A DNA stretch of 64,000 nucleotides from Aplidium turbinatum. Lineage: Eukaryota > Chordata > Ascidiacea > Aplousobranchia > Polyclinidae. A model generated the notes under the pieces. The model saw only the letters and a list, made by a program, of their open reading frames with translations, had not been told where the DNA came from and searched no databases. The stretch lies in NCBI GenBank assembly GCA_918807975.1, contig OU964934.1, forward strand, positions 13,082,001 through 13,146,000, given 5' to 3'. Shown one piece after another: positions 19,890 through 31,629 of this stretch (positions are counted from its first letter, which is position 1; every line of letters starts with the position of its first letter). The position numbers and the translations under genes were made by a program.

Positions 19890-21649
19890 ATGGCCAATGC
19901 TGGTAGTTCAGATAATGAGGATATTGATGAATTGCTGAAAAATGAAGATGATGTCACTTTCAAATCCCTTGGCGTAGTTGATACGCTTTGTCAAACATGC
20001 AGTAGCCTTGGCTGGAAAACACCTTCAAAGATCCAACAAGAGGCTATCCCAGTGGCTTTGCAAGGAAATGATGTCATTGGTTTAGCAGAAACTGGTTCGG
20101 GAAAAACTGGAGCCTTCTGTCTGCCGATTCTCCAAGCGCTTCTCGACAAGCCCCAACGTTTGTTTGCTCTTGTACTAACGCCAACTCGAGAATTGGCTTT
20201 TCAGATCGAAGAACAGTTCAAGGCTTTAGGATCTTCAATCGGAATAAAAACCTGTGTTATTGTTGGTGGTGTGGACATGATGGGGCAATCGATCATTTTA
20301 GCAAAAAAGCCTCATGTTATTGTAGCTACACCAGGTAGACTGATAGACCACTTAGAAAAAACTAAAGGATTTTCCTTGAGATCCCTGAAATATTTGGTCT
20401 TGGATGAAGCAGACCGGATTCTGAACATGGACTTTGAAACCGAGCTTGATAAGCTTTTGAAGGTTATTCCCCGAGAGCGACGGACTTTCTTGTTTTCAGC
20501 CACAATGACAGGAAAAGTGAAGAAGTTGCAACGTGCAGCATTGTCAGCCCCAGTTAAATGTGCTGTAAATAGTAAATACCACACAGTGGATAAACTTTTG
20601 CAATATTACTTGTTTATTCCAGCAAAAGATAAAGACTGTTACTTGGCTGCTGTTGTCAATGAATTGGCCGGAAATGCTATTATTGTATTTTGCACCACAT
20701 GCGCAAACGTGCAACGGACAACCTTTATGCTGAGAAACCTTGGCATTTCAGCCGTGCCTTTACATGGCCAAATGCCGCAACCAAAGCGTCTTGGGGCCTT
20801 AAACCAATTCAAAGCTGCCAAGCAATCTGTGTTAGTGGCCACAGATGTAGCAAGCCGCGGGTTGGATATTCCTCATGTTGATGCTGTACTTAACTTCGAC
20901 GTACCAACTCGATCGAAAGATTACATCCATCGTGTTGGAAGAACTGCTCGTGCGGGAAGATACGGAAAATCAATCACGTTTGTCACTCAATATGATGTAG
21001 AACTTTATCAAAGAATAGAGGAGCTAATTGGAAAGAAGTTACCGCTCTACGAGATGGAACATGACGAGGTAACATGATTTACTGTAATTTAGAATCCTTT
21101 ACGGGAGCAGGTCTACCGATATTGTATAAAGTGAGTAGACTTTCTGCTAAGAATGTTCAAAGTAGAACTAATGCAAACAATTTCAGGTCAACGAATGATT
21201 TTGAGCTGGACACACGTGAGCTTGAATAAAATCATTTGATAAACCGTTTCGAGTCCACAAGGAAAAGAAAGTGCTTGTTTTATTCGAAGCGACAATAAAT
21301 TTGTGTCGAAGAAAATATGTCTGTTTCTAATATGACTATGTTAAAAACAGTTGCTCAAGTAGATTGAAATTTGAAAATCGTCTTTGTTTACGTACAGTCG
21401 TACATGTAATCACCATTGTCAATAATTTCTATAAAATCAAATTTGAAATTTAATCTTTTGCAGGTGAAAGTGTTGCAAGAACGCGTGTGTGAAGCGCAAA
21501 GGTTTGCTCGAATGGAGATGAAGGAAAAAGTGGAATCGAGGAAAGGAAAAAGAGGAATGGCAGATCATAGTGATTCGGAAGAAACTGCCGCTTTTGGTCC
21601 CAAGTCAAAAAGACTTTTTAAAAAAGGAAACAAGAGAAGAAAGAAATAA
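19890..21649 (+). CDS. DDX47: DEAD-box RNA helicase DDX47/Rrp3, complete, two exons
   Basis: Exon 1 is 19890-21068 and exon 2 is 21464-21649; the intron has GAG|gtaaca and tttgcag|GTG borders and phase 0. The spliced product is 454 aa, close to the roughly 455 aa of human DDX47. I chose the ATG at 19890; an in-frame TTG upstream is not a start. Visible motifs are the Q motif (about 24-50), AETGSGKT (66-73), PTRELA (98-103), TPGR (147-150), DEAD (172-175), SAT (203-205), [10 protein letters not shown] (317-326) and HRVGRTAR (347-354). Exon 2 adds [17 protein letters not shown] and a lysine-rich tail, both typical of DDX47. The family is nucleolar and works in pre-rRNA processing of the small subunit. 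AATAAA overlaps the stop codon. All catalytic motifs are intact. Confidence 0.95.
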
Positions 21650-21984
21650 ACTCTTGTTATGGCAATTCTCAAGGTTTTGGTGTCATTAACCCAGAAAATT
21701 GTCAGATTTGGTTAATAATCCTGTATTGCTACGATCACCTAACAACAATTCAATACTTCTTTTGGAGACATGGTTCATTTTTCTGGTGTAAAAAAAGCAA
21801 AAGTACCGCAAGTTTCAAGGTAGCGCTTCTTGGGCAGAGAAGCTCCGTTATTGTGGTATCCACCACGTAATTGTGAACCCTTGCAAGTATGTGGGGTTTC
21901 TACAAACATTTGTACGGAACTCGAACAAACAAGCTAATCCTCTTTTTTAAAATAAGGTTGCGATGTTGTTTATTAACGAATATG
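21650..21984. other. DDX47 downstream region
   Basis: This probably holds the DDX47 3' untranslated region and intergenic DNA. Nothing else is recognised. No strong downstream poly(A) signal stands out apart from AATAAA at 21646-21651, which overlaps the stop. Confidence 0.5.
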
Positions 21985-22430
21985 TCGACTCATCATCATC
22001 ATCACCATCATCATAATCCATCGTCGGTTTGTTCCCCACTAGTGGGGGTGGCCGATTGTTTCCGCGCAGCAATTGTTTTAATCCCTTTTCTCCATTTCAC
22101 CCTGTCCCTTGCATCTTCCTCCTTCAGTCCGACTTTTTTAAATTCATCCTTCACTTGTTGTTTCCACGTTCTTCTTGGACGACCGCGTTTCCTCTTCCCA
22201 TCCACCTTTAGATCTAGTGCCTTTCTAAGAAAACTTCCTTCCTCCCTCCTTATCACATGTCCATACCATCTTACTCCATTTGCCCTTGCCAGTTGGTCTA
22301 TGGTCTCTCTCATCTCTAGCATATCCAACAATTCTTCAGTCCTTTTTTCCCTTCTCGTTTTCACCCCACACATTGCTTGCATCGTTTTCTTGCTGTAGAG
22401 CCGGGTGAAAATTATGCATAAGACTGATTC
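21985..22430 (-). mobile_element. LINE 3' fragment with GATGAT tail
   Basis: On the minus strand, 22427 to about 22012 encodes the end of a non-LTR reverse transcriptase, with AMCGVKTRREKRTEEL, ARANGVRWYGHVIRREEGS, then GKRKRGRPRRTWKQQV and EEDARDRVKWRKGI. This C-terminal layout is common in RTE- and CR1-like LINEs. A (GATGAT)n tail sits at 21985-22010, at the expected 3' end. The copy is strongly 5' truncated; no target duplication was identified. Confidence 0.85.
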
Positions 22431-22830
22431 CGGATACGCCAAAATCCCTCAAACTCCCCAGCCCTGGTTTTTAATACAGTACTGTAATTTATTTGAATGG
22501 ATTTCACTTCCATAAAATGCTAAGTTATTTATGAAACACATTTTCTACCACATCTGACGAAAGTATTGTGTAGCAAAGCAAGGGTAATGATAAAATTATT
22601 ATAATTGTATTGGTTTGATGTTAAAGGTACACAATTGCTGGTGTCACGAATAGCAGGCTTGAGTTGTCGCTATTATGATCATGAAGTATCACTTATAAAT
22701 TGGGCTGCTATCATGAGGAAGGAGCTCTGGCTTTTGCGTCGCTGAAAGAAATAGCTTTTCTGCTTGAATACTCATAGTCTCGTGTGGACAAGTTTCAACA
22801 GCTCTTTTTCTAAAGAATATATTCACACAT
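22431..22830. other. Non-genic stretch
   Basis: AT-rich sequence with no open frame of note and no recognised element. Confidence 0.5.
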
Positions 22831-22952
22831 GACCTGTGCATTTTTTAGGAGAAAAAACTTCCCTATCACCAAATCAGTTCTTTCACATTGATTCAACGTA
22901 AAATGACTGATTTACTGGGTGGGTGTTTTTGCTCCTAAAAAATGCACAGGTC
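22831..22952. mobile_element. 122-bp MITE with perfect 21-bp terminal inverted repeats
   Basis: The ends GACCTGTGCATTTTTTAGGA(G) and (C)TCCTAAAAAATGCACAGGTC are perfect inverted repeats. The inside contains ACATTGATTCAACGTAAAAT. That core resembles the core of small palindromes near 29.9 and 31.3 kb. No target duplication was clear. Confidence 0.8.
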
Positions 22953-24079
22953 TCAAAACCATAAAGGGATGAGTTGCAACTATTCAATTTTACTTTTAAA
23001 AACATAAATATCAGTGTGTAGATGTGGTTCTGTATTTATAAAATTACCAACGCAAAAGTTTTGACCTTGCTGAAGTTACGAAACAGTTTGGACTTGTAAT
23101 CACACCCATAAGCCTGGTGGTAGGGGAGGGGCGATTACCCCCTAAAACAGTGTTTCTTAAACAGGTGAATGGTTCACCCCAGGGTGAAAAAATTTTTTGC
23201 AGGGGTGAACCAACCAAAAGGGGTGAATAAGGGTGAACCATCAGAAATGGATGATAGCTTGCGAGCAGGGCGGATATTCCGATTGTTTCACCTGTTCAGT
23301 GAACAGGTGAGAATTTCCAAAAACAAAATCAATTCCAAGTTTTTCATTTTTTAATCAAAACTAATTGTTTTTTTATAAATTTGAATATTTTTTATTGTTT
23401 GATTCTTTTATAAATTTCAAAAACTAACTGAAAACTAAAAAGAGAAATGCACTGAAATGTGTGAACTCATCGATGAGAGTGGCATTAGAACAGGGGTTCT
23501 TAAACTGGGGTCCGTGGCCCCCAAGGGGTCCGCGGACTAGTTTTTTGAAGTCCATGAAGGCCCAATGGAAATCTTAGTGTATACTGTACAGGGGCTCCGG
23601 ACGCTTCCTGAGAGTGGGGGGGTAATTTAAGCAGGGGCGGGAACGATGTTTTGACATCGACAGGGGGCTTATTGGATGATCGCATCACATATACTTCTGG
23701 GAGGTCGCCCCCCCAGACCCACTTCGCATTACTGAAAGCTTCAGTTTCTTATACAGCCTCTTAGGCGGCATGTTTCGCGCCAAAGGCGCAAAATTTTTGC
23801 GCTTTAGCACGATTTAAAATCGAAAAATTATTTCAACGAATCTAAAATCGTGAGCAAAAGCTCTTTAACATTTGCCACATTTTTTGAGGTTTTGAGACAA
23901 TTTTGACTGAAAGAGGGGACGTACGCAAAAATTCCTCTCTGTATTCTTCCATGGGTCAAGTCCTTCAAATTTTGCACATCAGACGCTAAATGGTTAGATT
24001 TAAAAGATTAAACGCGTTAACGCCAAAGTTTTCTATAACTTAATTTACAGTTGCATGAATACAACACGATAACCTATGC

Positions 24080-24877
24080 CAGCGTGGTCCAACTACTTTT
24101 AACTTACGGGCCACTTTACAAAAACGTGACAACATGCGGGCCATTTCCAATAAAATGATAGTGAGTGCGTAATCAAAATTGTTAAAGTTGTTAAAAATCG
24201 AAATTGTTAAAATTAATAGCAAATTGAAATTTATTTCAAAGCTCTATCAGTGAGATGCCTGTGGTCGAGGTTTCTCTGATACTATCGTTTCTACATCAAT
24301 TTCAATGTTAGTGGTAGCAAGTCGGAGACTATCTTCCAGTGTTTCGTCTATCATTCGATTTCTGTTTTTAGACTTGACTTGCTGAATTCTAGAAAATGTA
24401 CTCTCACACATGTATGTGCTTCCAAACATTGAGTGCATTTTTAATGCAAAAATTTTCAGTTTGGGAAATCTATCCTTGCTGACTAATTTCCAGAAGCACT
24501 CTGAGGTTTCATTTTGCCCCTGCAAATTTAAGTTTAACACATTCATGTGCATTGTCATGTCTGTAAGGAAAGCAAGATTGCACAGGAAGTTTAGGTACAT
24601 AAAGTACATATCAGCCTTTAACACTAGGTATATATCAGCCTTTAAGAAGCCCAGTTGTACTGACGAGACCTGATAGGTTGAAACAGCATAGGCCCTGCTG
24701 TCTACAACTTTGAATTAAATTTTTGACACTTTTTGTCCAAATGCTATACTTGTTCTAATTAAAATTACTTTCTGTAACATGAATACAAATTAAATCAATA
24801 TTGTGAAAGCTCGCGGGCCGCAAAAATTCTATCCGCGGGCCGCATGCGGCCCGCGGGCCTGTAGTTGGACCACGCTG
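24080..24877 (-). mobile_element. Innermost hAT element (798 bp), internally deleted
   Basis: The ends CAGCGTGGTCCAACTA and TAGTTGGACCACGCTG are perfect inverted repeats, flanked on both sides by ACCTATGC (24072-24079 and 24878-24885). GGCCGC-rich subterminal tracts lie at the right end and GGGCCA at the left. The minus strand carries the end of a hAT transposase (24247-24624). Perfect ends and flanks make it the most recent of the three nested copies. Confidence 0.92.
24247..24624 (-). pseudogene. hAT transposase C-terminal fragment (125 codons)
   Basis: It reads LCNLAFLTDMTMHMNVLNLN with LQGQN, then FWKLVSKDRFPKLKIFALKM, FGSTYMCESTFSRIQQVKSK and NRNRMIDETLEDSLRLATTN. These are the last conserved blocks of hAT transposases of the GTF2IRD2/ZBED-like group. 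The frame is open to its stop. The DNA-binding and catalytic parts are lost, so the 24080-24877 copy is a deletion derivative. Confidence 0.85.
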
Positions 24878-26587
24878 ACCTATGCCATAACATCCACAGT
24901 GAAAGGAAAAGTTTCAGCATCTGGAGTCTAGGCCTACGTTCAATCCAGAAAAAAATAAAAGCTAAAATGCATTAACTTTTACAACAACCGAAAATATAAA
25001 GACATTGAAACAGTGCAACTGTAGTGGGTTTCGTTCGTGAGTGGTCAAAGCAAAATTAAACAGTTTGTAGCAGTGAGAAACTATGACGTCACACATAACG
25101 CATTGTGATACGTATATTTTTGACAGGATAGATTGGCCATAGATGACTTGGCGTTGTCTTACGAGTCGGAGTTTCCCAGCAAAAACCTCAAAAATTGTGC
25201 AACAAAATAAAAACATGAAAATAAAACACAAAAGTAAAAAATATATTAAAAATGAAGTTTTTATCTCTACATTAGTGGGGGGTAATTTTGCATTAGTTAC
25301 CCCCCCCACTCCGATTGGTGGGGGGGTAATCACCCCCGCGGCCCCCCCTCTAACGGAGCCCGTGATACTATATATCATATAATTTCAAGAATGGAATAAA
25401 ATTTTCAAAAGAAAAGAGATTGAGTTCAAACAACGCTGATGATTTTTAGTTTGGCGTTTCCAGATAATTGTTATCGCATTGTAGGCTACTGTTTTTTGTT
25501 ACGTAAGCTACCGTAGCCTACGTTTATTAGCCCATACGTCACTTTACACATTGTTGTTTTTTCCGCAATTTGAACATGCAAAATTTTATCAGTTGCAACT
25601 AAGCTAAACGTCAGTTAGGCTAGGTTAAGATTGTGAAAGGTTTATGCAGATCCTCTTTTGGTAAAGACAGCCTATAATCTGCTGCTATAATCCCTTTTGC
25701 GACTACATATTTATGTGAGTCAGGATTTTCATCCTTGATAGGCTAAGTATCAAAACAAAGAGTCGAAACCGGTTGGATGCAAAGAATGACATGCGTGTTG
25801 CCCTATCAAAGACGAAGCCACAATTTCATGTTCTTGTTGAAGACAAACAGCAGCATCCTTCACATTAATGAAATTAAATCGAAGATATTGAAAAACAATC
25901 TGCATTCGCTATTTCTTAAATTTAATAAAACAAAAATTTTGTTACCTCAAATCAAATATAGTTACTACTCTCTGAACCCTTGACAGCCTGTTTCACCTTA
26001 AAAGGATGATCATTAGAAAGTCCTTATTCAAATAGAAATAAATTTTGTTACCAATTCATTTTAATTTTATTGCGTTATGTCTAATTCATGCTGATCAAAT
26101 ATGTTTCTCGGACTAGGCCATAAAGGGGGTCCACGCAAACCAATTTTTTTTAAGGGTTCCGCGTTAAAAAAAAAAGTTTAAGAACCCCTGTATTAGATTG
26201 GTTCAGCCGCGATTTGAAAAACTACTTGCGAAAGTTCAGGAGCATCCTAGTCACCAGTAAACAATTTTCTGCTGTAAATCGACTACTGAACTGTTGTTAT
26301 TTTGCTTATTGTAATAGTGAAGTTGTTTTGCACTAAGTGTATAAGTACAAAAATTTGGTGACTGTGTTTTGTAGCTTTATATCTCTGGACTCGAGAAATT
26401 GTAGATTGCAATGGTAAAACCTAGCTTGAGTTGATCTTAACAAAAATTGAAACAACCTTACTCATTTTCTGCTGTTGTATATAGACGAGATAGTTTTATC
26501 ATATCATGAGACAAGGGTGAAGGAAATCTGGAGATAGATGCTAGGGGTGAACAAAACTAAAAAAGTTTAAGAAGCACTGCCCTAAAA

Positions 26588-29500
26588 CACCGCAAATTAG
26601 CTTTGCTTTATTTTCTGCATATTTGCAATGTTGGGTTAATGTGACCACGCATCACTATGTTTTGGTGAAATCCCCCCCCCCCCCAAGACTACTTGCTGGA
26701 TCCGCCCATGTCTGGTGGCGACTGCATCTTCAATGTACAATCATCCAACAGGTTGTAGAATGTAGATACTGTATGTCAACACTTCAAAATGATTTTTAAA
26801 ATATACAAATGCAATAAATGCGTACAGTATAAAGCCTACGTCTCGTCCACATGTAAACAATAGAACATCTTGTTTTCTCCAAACGAATATTCAAATGGAT
26901 AAAGGATCACTTAGGACAGCACACTAATTGCTACTGCTATTTCCAACTTTCTAAGTAGCTTTAAATTACAGGCACTGTACTTATTTTCGCAATGCTGCTG
27001 GTCAGCACTTTAACAATACGTGCTTAGAAAACAAGGAGTTACATTGACTCTATGTGAACCTGGTGTTGGAAGATTGAAAGGTAAAGTTGGTTTGAAAGGA
27101 AACCAGATGCCTCGATTCACGGATGCTCAACAAAACGAGGCGGTTCCAGGAAGTATAAGTTTAGTTGCCACAGTAAAACAAAGTTTAATTTTGAGAAGCA
27201 CCATATAATATTCAACAGAGAGCAGATACAGTTAAAAATCCCAGTGTTTTTCCATTTGTTGCACAACATTCTTTAACCATGCAATTTGATGTATTGAAAA
27301 GCCGTAGTTTGGTATACTTTGCAATCTTGTGCGGTCGGAATGGAAAGCCTGGAAGGGGCTGCTGTAGTGTCCATGACAAACTTGTACTTTGCTGACTAAC
27401 ACTCTTGCAGTTGAAGGGCATGGCGCCTGACGCTTTTTTACCAAATGCACAATGCCGCGATAGACTGTATGCAATGCCAGTGAGCAAAATCTGTCCTTTC
27501 GAAAAGGATGGACTTTATTATTTGGGACAGAATTCAGCAAGGAGGCTTGGCCCCCAACAACAAAATAATCAAGGAATGGCAAGAAAAGGCGTAAAAAACT
27601 AAAACAATGAAAATGTCAAACATAACGTCAGCGCAAGAAATTAGCAAACAACATTATCAATAATTTGCAAAACTTGTGAGCTTCCCTCATTAAACTGTGG
27701 TTAAATATTACAAACATAAAGGCATTGATCAGATTAGCGTTATTTTAAATTAAATGTTGCAACATTGCATGTTAGAACTGCACCGTTGAGGTGGTCATAC
27801 AATACCATTACTAGATAATACCGAACCGAACGTAAAAAATTCGTTTATTTTAGGCGCCAGTTAAGGGAGCTTTAAATATATTCACTATAAAAGTATAGTA
27901 GCAGTGATAGGAAACACTTAAAAAACGCAACAAAATACAAGAGTTGGCTGTATGAAAAGATGTCAGCTCTGCAATAAATGTTCTTTATACGCGCTTAAAA
28001 ATACTCTGTTAATATCTACAATACTTCGCAAAGTTATTTTGTATATTGCAAGGGGAAACACTACACCAAGTTCTACTTTAAAAAAACACACACGCATAAT
28101 CTTTCACCTTTTTCAACTACATTGCAAAGATATCTAGAAAATTCACAAAAGCTGCTACTAAGTAACAGGGTTTCCATTCGCAAGATCAGCAAATAACTGA
28201 AGAATTTCACATTTGGCACATTGGTTATCAGCCTAACGTCGAAATTTAACAAAATTAGATCCACCTCGCTCCCAGAAGTAATCCCAGCTTGCAAAATCAA
28301 TCACTTACGTTGATTTGCTGCTAGACGCTGAATCAGTGCAAAAAAACGGGATTTTAGCTGAAATATAATCGGAAAATTTTTAATCGCTACAAGTTCAGAC
28401 GATGTTAACACAATTCAAAAATAGTACCATACGAAATGATCACAAAAATGACAAAAGGTCGTTTTTTCATGTTCGCCATTGCAAAGACGACTTTATTCAC
28501 GCTTACGTCAGCATAACGAAACAACTCTAGAAGAATTTTTCGCAAAACACTGAAATGTTAAATTTCAGGATCGAATTCGTGAAGTGCTAATGAGTTCGAA
28601 CACAAAGCGGCTGTTGCAATGTTAATGACCTTTAGTGACTAAAAAGACTGTGGGAATTTTTAGCCTCAAACTGACAAAGCTTCTTTGAGAGCTTAACCCT
28701 GGCAGTTTCGCAAAGTGGTAAGGGCTTAAATCGCTGACGCAGACGTCCTGTAACCGAGATTGACAGAATGAAGTCTCCGGCTTGTTGAAGTGTGATTGTC
28801 TCAATCGAAAAATAATTAACACGAGTCTACGCAATCAAGCGCCAATCCTACCGGTTAAAAAAGCTTCCAAATACGGAGGTTCGATTAAACTGTAATGCAA
28901 CGTCAAAAAAACTGGAAACATGCAAATGAAACACAGTTTCATCGATAAAATCACCTTTTTTTCCATTGATGCAGCGTCTGAAGAGCCGACGTTAACGTAA
29001 ACAGGCGATGTTCTTTCGCTGGGAATGCCTCAATATTTCAAGGTTATGATATTGCAACACTAATACAAAATGTATGAATTAAACAAAACACAGTATGCGA
29101 GGAATACCTGCTCATTATAATGACAGAAGAACAGTTTTGTAATAAAATTTCATGTTGCTGAGAAAATGGGAAACCTGTTTTCACGACGGCGAAAACCACA
29201 TTTGCATCAAAAAAACGAGCTTGCACGTCCAACAGGCTTGGTAGGTTATGTCAGTAAACACGTGACAGCGCAATACGAAACTTGTCCAATGATTGTCATC
29301 CAGCAAGTAAAAGTTTCCTTTGTTCAACGTCGTCAGACATAGTTTCTAACATTGAACTAAATCGTAAGCATGTATTTGTCATCAAGAATCACGTCGGAGG
29401 TAAAAAAACGAATAAGAGCTAAGTGCAGTGTCACACTCCAAGTACAATGCTGCATGCCTTAGCTTGAAGTGAGGTTTTGGTTGAACCCAGCTATGTTCTG

Positions 29501-29862
29501 AAACGCATTACATTGAAACATGAATGATCACAATTGCGTTATTATGAGACTTACTTAATTGTTTTTAAACATTCATCTAGAAATCACAAGATCTGACAAT
29601 AATGCCGTTGAATTATTTCATTCATACCAAAAGAAAACATCAGCAGTGAAGCAATTCAAGCCAAGTGAAAAATTCGGTAAAAACATGATTAACAATGTTT
29701 AGTTGTTTACTCATGGATTACGCAAATGTAAAGCCGGTTTGAAAACAGCAACACACTTCAGCTGAGATCCACCACTGCTAGCCAGCCAGCAATGCATGTG
29801 AACGTCGAGTCACTGTAAAAAGTGAGGATCTCATGAGCTAGGTTATGGCTATACCAAAAACC
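26588..29862. other. Non-genic stretch, 3.3 kb
   Basis: No gene is supported. A C-run with GGATCCGCCCATG near 26675-26705 looks like the end of another hAT-type copy. The dispersed repeat also found at 1650-1815 occurs here at 28700-28850. Overlapping open frames at 27020-27208, 27232-27582 (minus) and 27405-27602 (plus) have no recognised domain. Sequence near 28310-28345 (GTTGATTTGCTG, GCTGAATCAGTG) resembles half of the palindromic MITE at 29863-29940. Confidence 0.5.
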
Positions 29863-29940
29863 CAGACAGCAAATCAACCGTTTTTTTACATCGATCTGCC
29901 GATGTTGAATCAATGTAAAAAACGGTTGATTTGCTGTCTG
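29863..29940. mobile_element. 78-bp palindromic MITE
   Basis: CAGACAGCAAATCAACCGTT is mirrored by AACGGTTGATTTGCTGTCTG. Inner arms (TTTTTTACAT and ATGTAAAAAA) continue the pairing around a core that includes GATGTTGAATCA. The whole sequence can fold into one hairpin. It lies in the intergenic region downstream of the NFAT5-like gene. Confidence 0.85.
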
Positions 29941-31291
29941 TGAAAAGAGAGAAGTCTCTTTCCAAAACATGAATCCTCAGACAATACAATCAAGCAAGAT
30001 AAAGGTTTCGGTATGACGTGGGTGGCTTTTGGGTGATATGAGATGTTGAGGAAAGACAGAAAGCGTTCGACGTCATAATATTGTTGTTTTCACTGGTTCG
30101 ACCAAGACGAATACGGAAACGATAAACGCACAATAAAACTTGCATTAAACGTGAAACGCGAACTGAAAAATGTTGGGGAGCACTGCGTCTAACAGACTGC
30201 TTCCGAATTGCGTGCTCAATATGCAACGGCTGATGGAAAAACATCTCATGTCATAAACACATAGTCATAGGTGGTCTCAAAGAAAAAAAATCAGGCTTTT
30301 ATTGATTTCACGTCAGACGACGTTGAACCCACATCAAATAGATTGATTCTATTGACAGGCTCAGGTGACCAGCTGCTGTGGATCACTATGAATGGAAATT
30401 TGATAACGCTCGAAGAAGTCGCGAGGTTGCATTAAGGTAACATTCAATGACGTTCAGTGAAAGCTCGAACATTCAATTTTTGGATAATGAAAACAGAATA
30501 TGTTTGAGCAACAAAACTATGAAGTCTTAAAGCGCGTTAATTTAAAAGATTTAGTAAACGACTGGTTTACCTTATTCTATTCCAACTAGCAAAAGTTGTA
30601 CTTTTTACGTCGTTTAAACGTCGGAAACGATGCGAAAAAAAAATTTTGCAAGCAGGTTGTATTATATACACTAAAGAAATACACAAGCTGTTTAAAGTTT
30701 CAACCAGCAACAGCAGTGTTCAGATTTAGAATTACGCACGCAAAATCACACTAGCTTACTGAATACGCAATTGGGATGCTTACGTGCTGGCGTTCACTTG
30801 CTGGATATAGAACATAGATGCCAACAAATTTACGTTCTAATTTACAATTTGAAGCTTAAATAACATGACTGCTTTTTGCTTTCGATCTCAAATCAATTTA
30901 TTAAAATGGTGATTAATATTGACTGCAATCGACTTGCTTTCACAAGGGCAGGCCGGCCATTGAACAATGGCGTATTTCACGCGGGCTCAATGCTCTTGCG
31001 AGATGGTCTATTTTAAAATGAATGGCAGCAAGCAATCAGACATTCAGCCTAGCAGCAGAACATGCATTGTGTGCGTGAAACTTAATAATGAAGAGTTTTA
31101 AGCTTATGGAGGACAACAATCCCTGCCCACCTGTTGATTCTGCGATGTGTGCTCACTTGCGCCTCCTGGTGGAGTGGTAGTGGCTCCAATCTCCGATCTG
31201 GCAACTTCTTGCGACGGAAGATGTACGTCGTTCGGATTAACCAGATATAAGTTCGTATCCTATGATAAAAATTGCGACTTTTATCCTACAT
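29941..31291. other. Non-genic stretch downstream of the NFAT5-like gene
   Basis: No gene or complete element is seen. The motif GACGTTGAAC near 30312 resembles the MITE core at 31292-31360. Part of this stretch may be the 3' untranslated region of the NFAT5-like gene, whose poly(A) site could not be fixed. Confidence 0.5.
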
Positions 31292-31360
31292 AACAAATCA
31301 GTTTTACATTAATTCAACGTCTGTAGACGTTGAATCAATGAGAACAATAAATGATTTGTT
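31292..31360. mobile_element. 69-bp palindromic MITE in the NFAT5-like 3' region
   Basis: The arms AACAAATCA...TTACATTAATTCAACGTCT and AGACGTTGAATCAATG...TGATTTGTT pair with few mismatches around a tiny loop. The core GATTCAACGTC/GACGTTGAATC is shared with the elements at 22831-22952 and 29863-29940. It lies 270 bp beyond the stop codon of the NFAT5-like gene and could be transcribed in its 3' untranslated region. Confidence 0.75.
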
Positions 31361-31629
31361 GGCTGGGATGTTGCGAAGCAGCCTCATGACGTTGGTTCAA
31401 CATAAAATGATGAAAATTGCTATGCAAGTCGTAAGTACCAATACATTGCAAATATTGTTTGTGGCAAAAGTTGCCAACGTTAAAAAATAAACACACGTTA
31501 TAAGAATTAGCACTCAAAAGAAGCTGCGTTATGAATACTGTACTACCTTTCCTGTAGGTCAGCCGATATACGTTACTGTCAATAAATTTATGTTAATTCA
31601 TGAAACAAAAATGATGAAAACGTGCAAAT

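Larger units (their letters stand above)
23491..26190 (+). mobile_element. Middle hAT element, with transposase C-terminal remnant
   Basis: The ends are CAGGGGTTCTTAAAC and GTTTAAGAACCCCTG. Flanks CATTAGAA and TATTAGAT share six of eight bases, so the duplication is aged. Close inside are GGTCCGTGGCCCCC on the left and GGGGGTCCACGC on the right. On the plus strand at about 25699-25866 a hAT C-terminus survives (SESGFSSLI-like, SIKTKSRNRLDAKNDMRVAL, then a stop), of the kind seen in ZBED/FAM200-like hAT transposases. It contains the youngest element at 24080-24877. Confidence 0.8.
23148..26579. mobile_element. Outer hAT element of a three-level nest
   Basis: The ends are CAGTGTTTCTTAAAC and GTTTAAGAAGCACTG, flanked on both sides by CCCTAAAA (23140-23147 and 26580-26587), a perfect 8-bp duplication. 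GGGTGAA motifs lie near both ends. Without the nested copy at 23491-26190, about 0.7 kb remains and it has no coding signal. It is therefore non-autonomous. The termini are of the Charlie type of hAT. Confidence 0.9.

Noticed and set aside
21069-21077. DDX47 ending at the in-frame stop in its intron (…HDEVT)
   Set aside because: A good gtaaca donor precedes that stop, and the exon at 21464-21649 encodes the expected DDX47 C-terminus.
22011-22442. A 143-residue open frame on the minus strand that could pass for a host protein
   Set aside because: Its RWYGHVIRREE and GKRKRGRPRRTW blocks and the GATGAT tail mark it as the end of a LINE reverse transcriptase.
25262-25345. C- and G-rich strings around 25.3 kb as ends of a further nested element
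   Set aside because: Runs such as GGGGGGTAATCACCCCC are present, but no matching partner end or target duplication could be found.
27020-27602. Overlapping open frames as a small host gene
   Set aside because: Frames overlap on both strands, no domain is recognised, and no splice-consistent model or codon bias is apparent.
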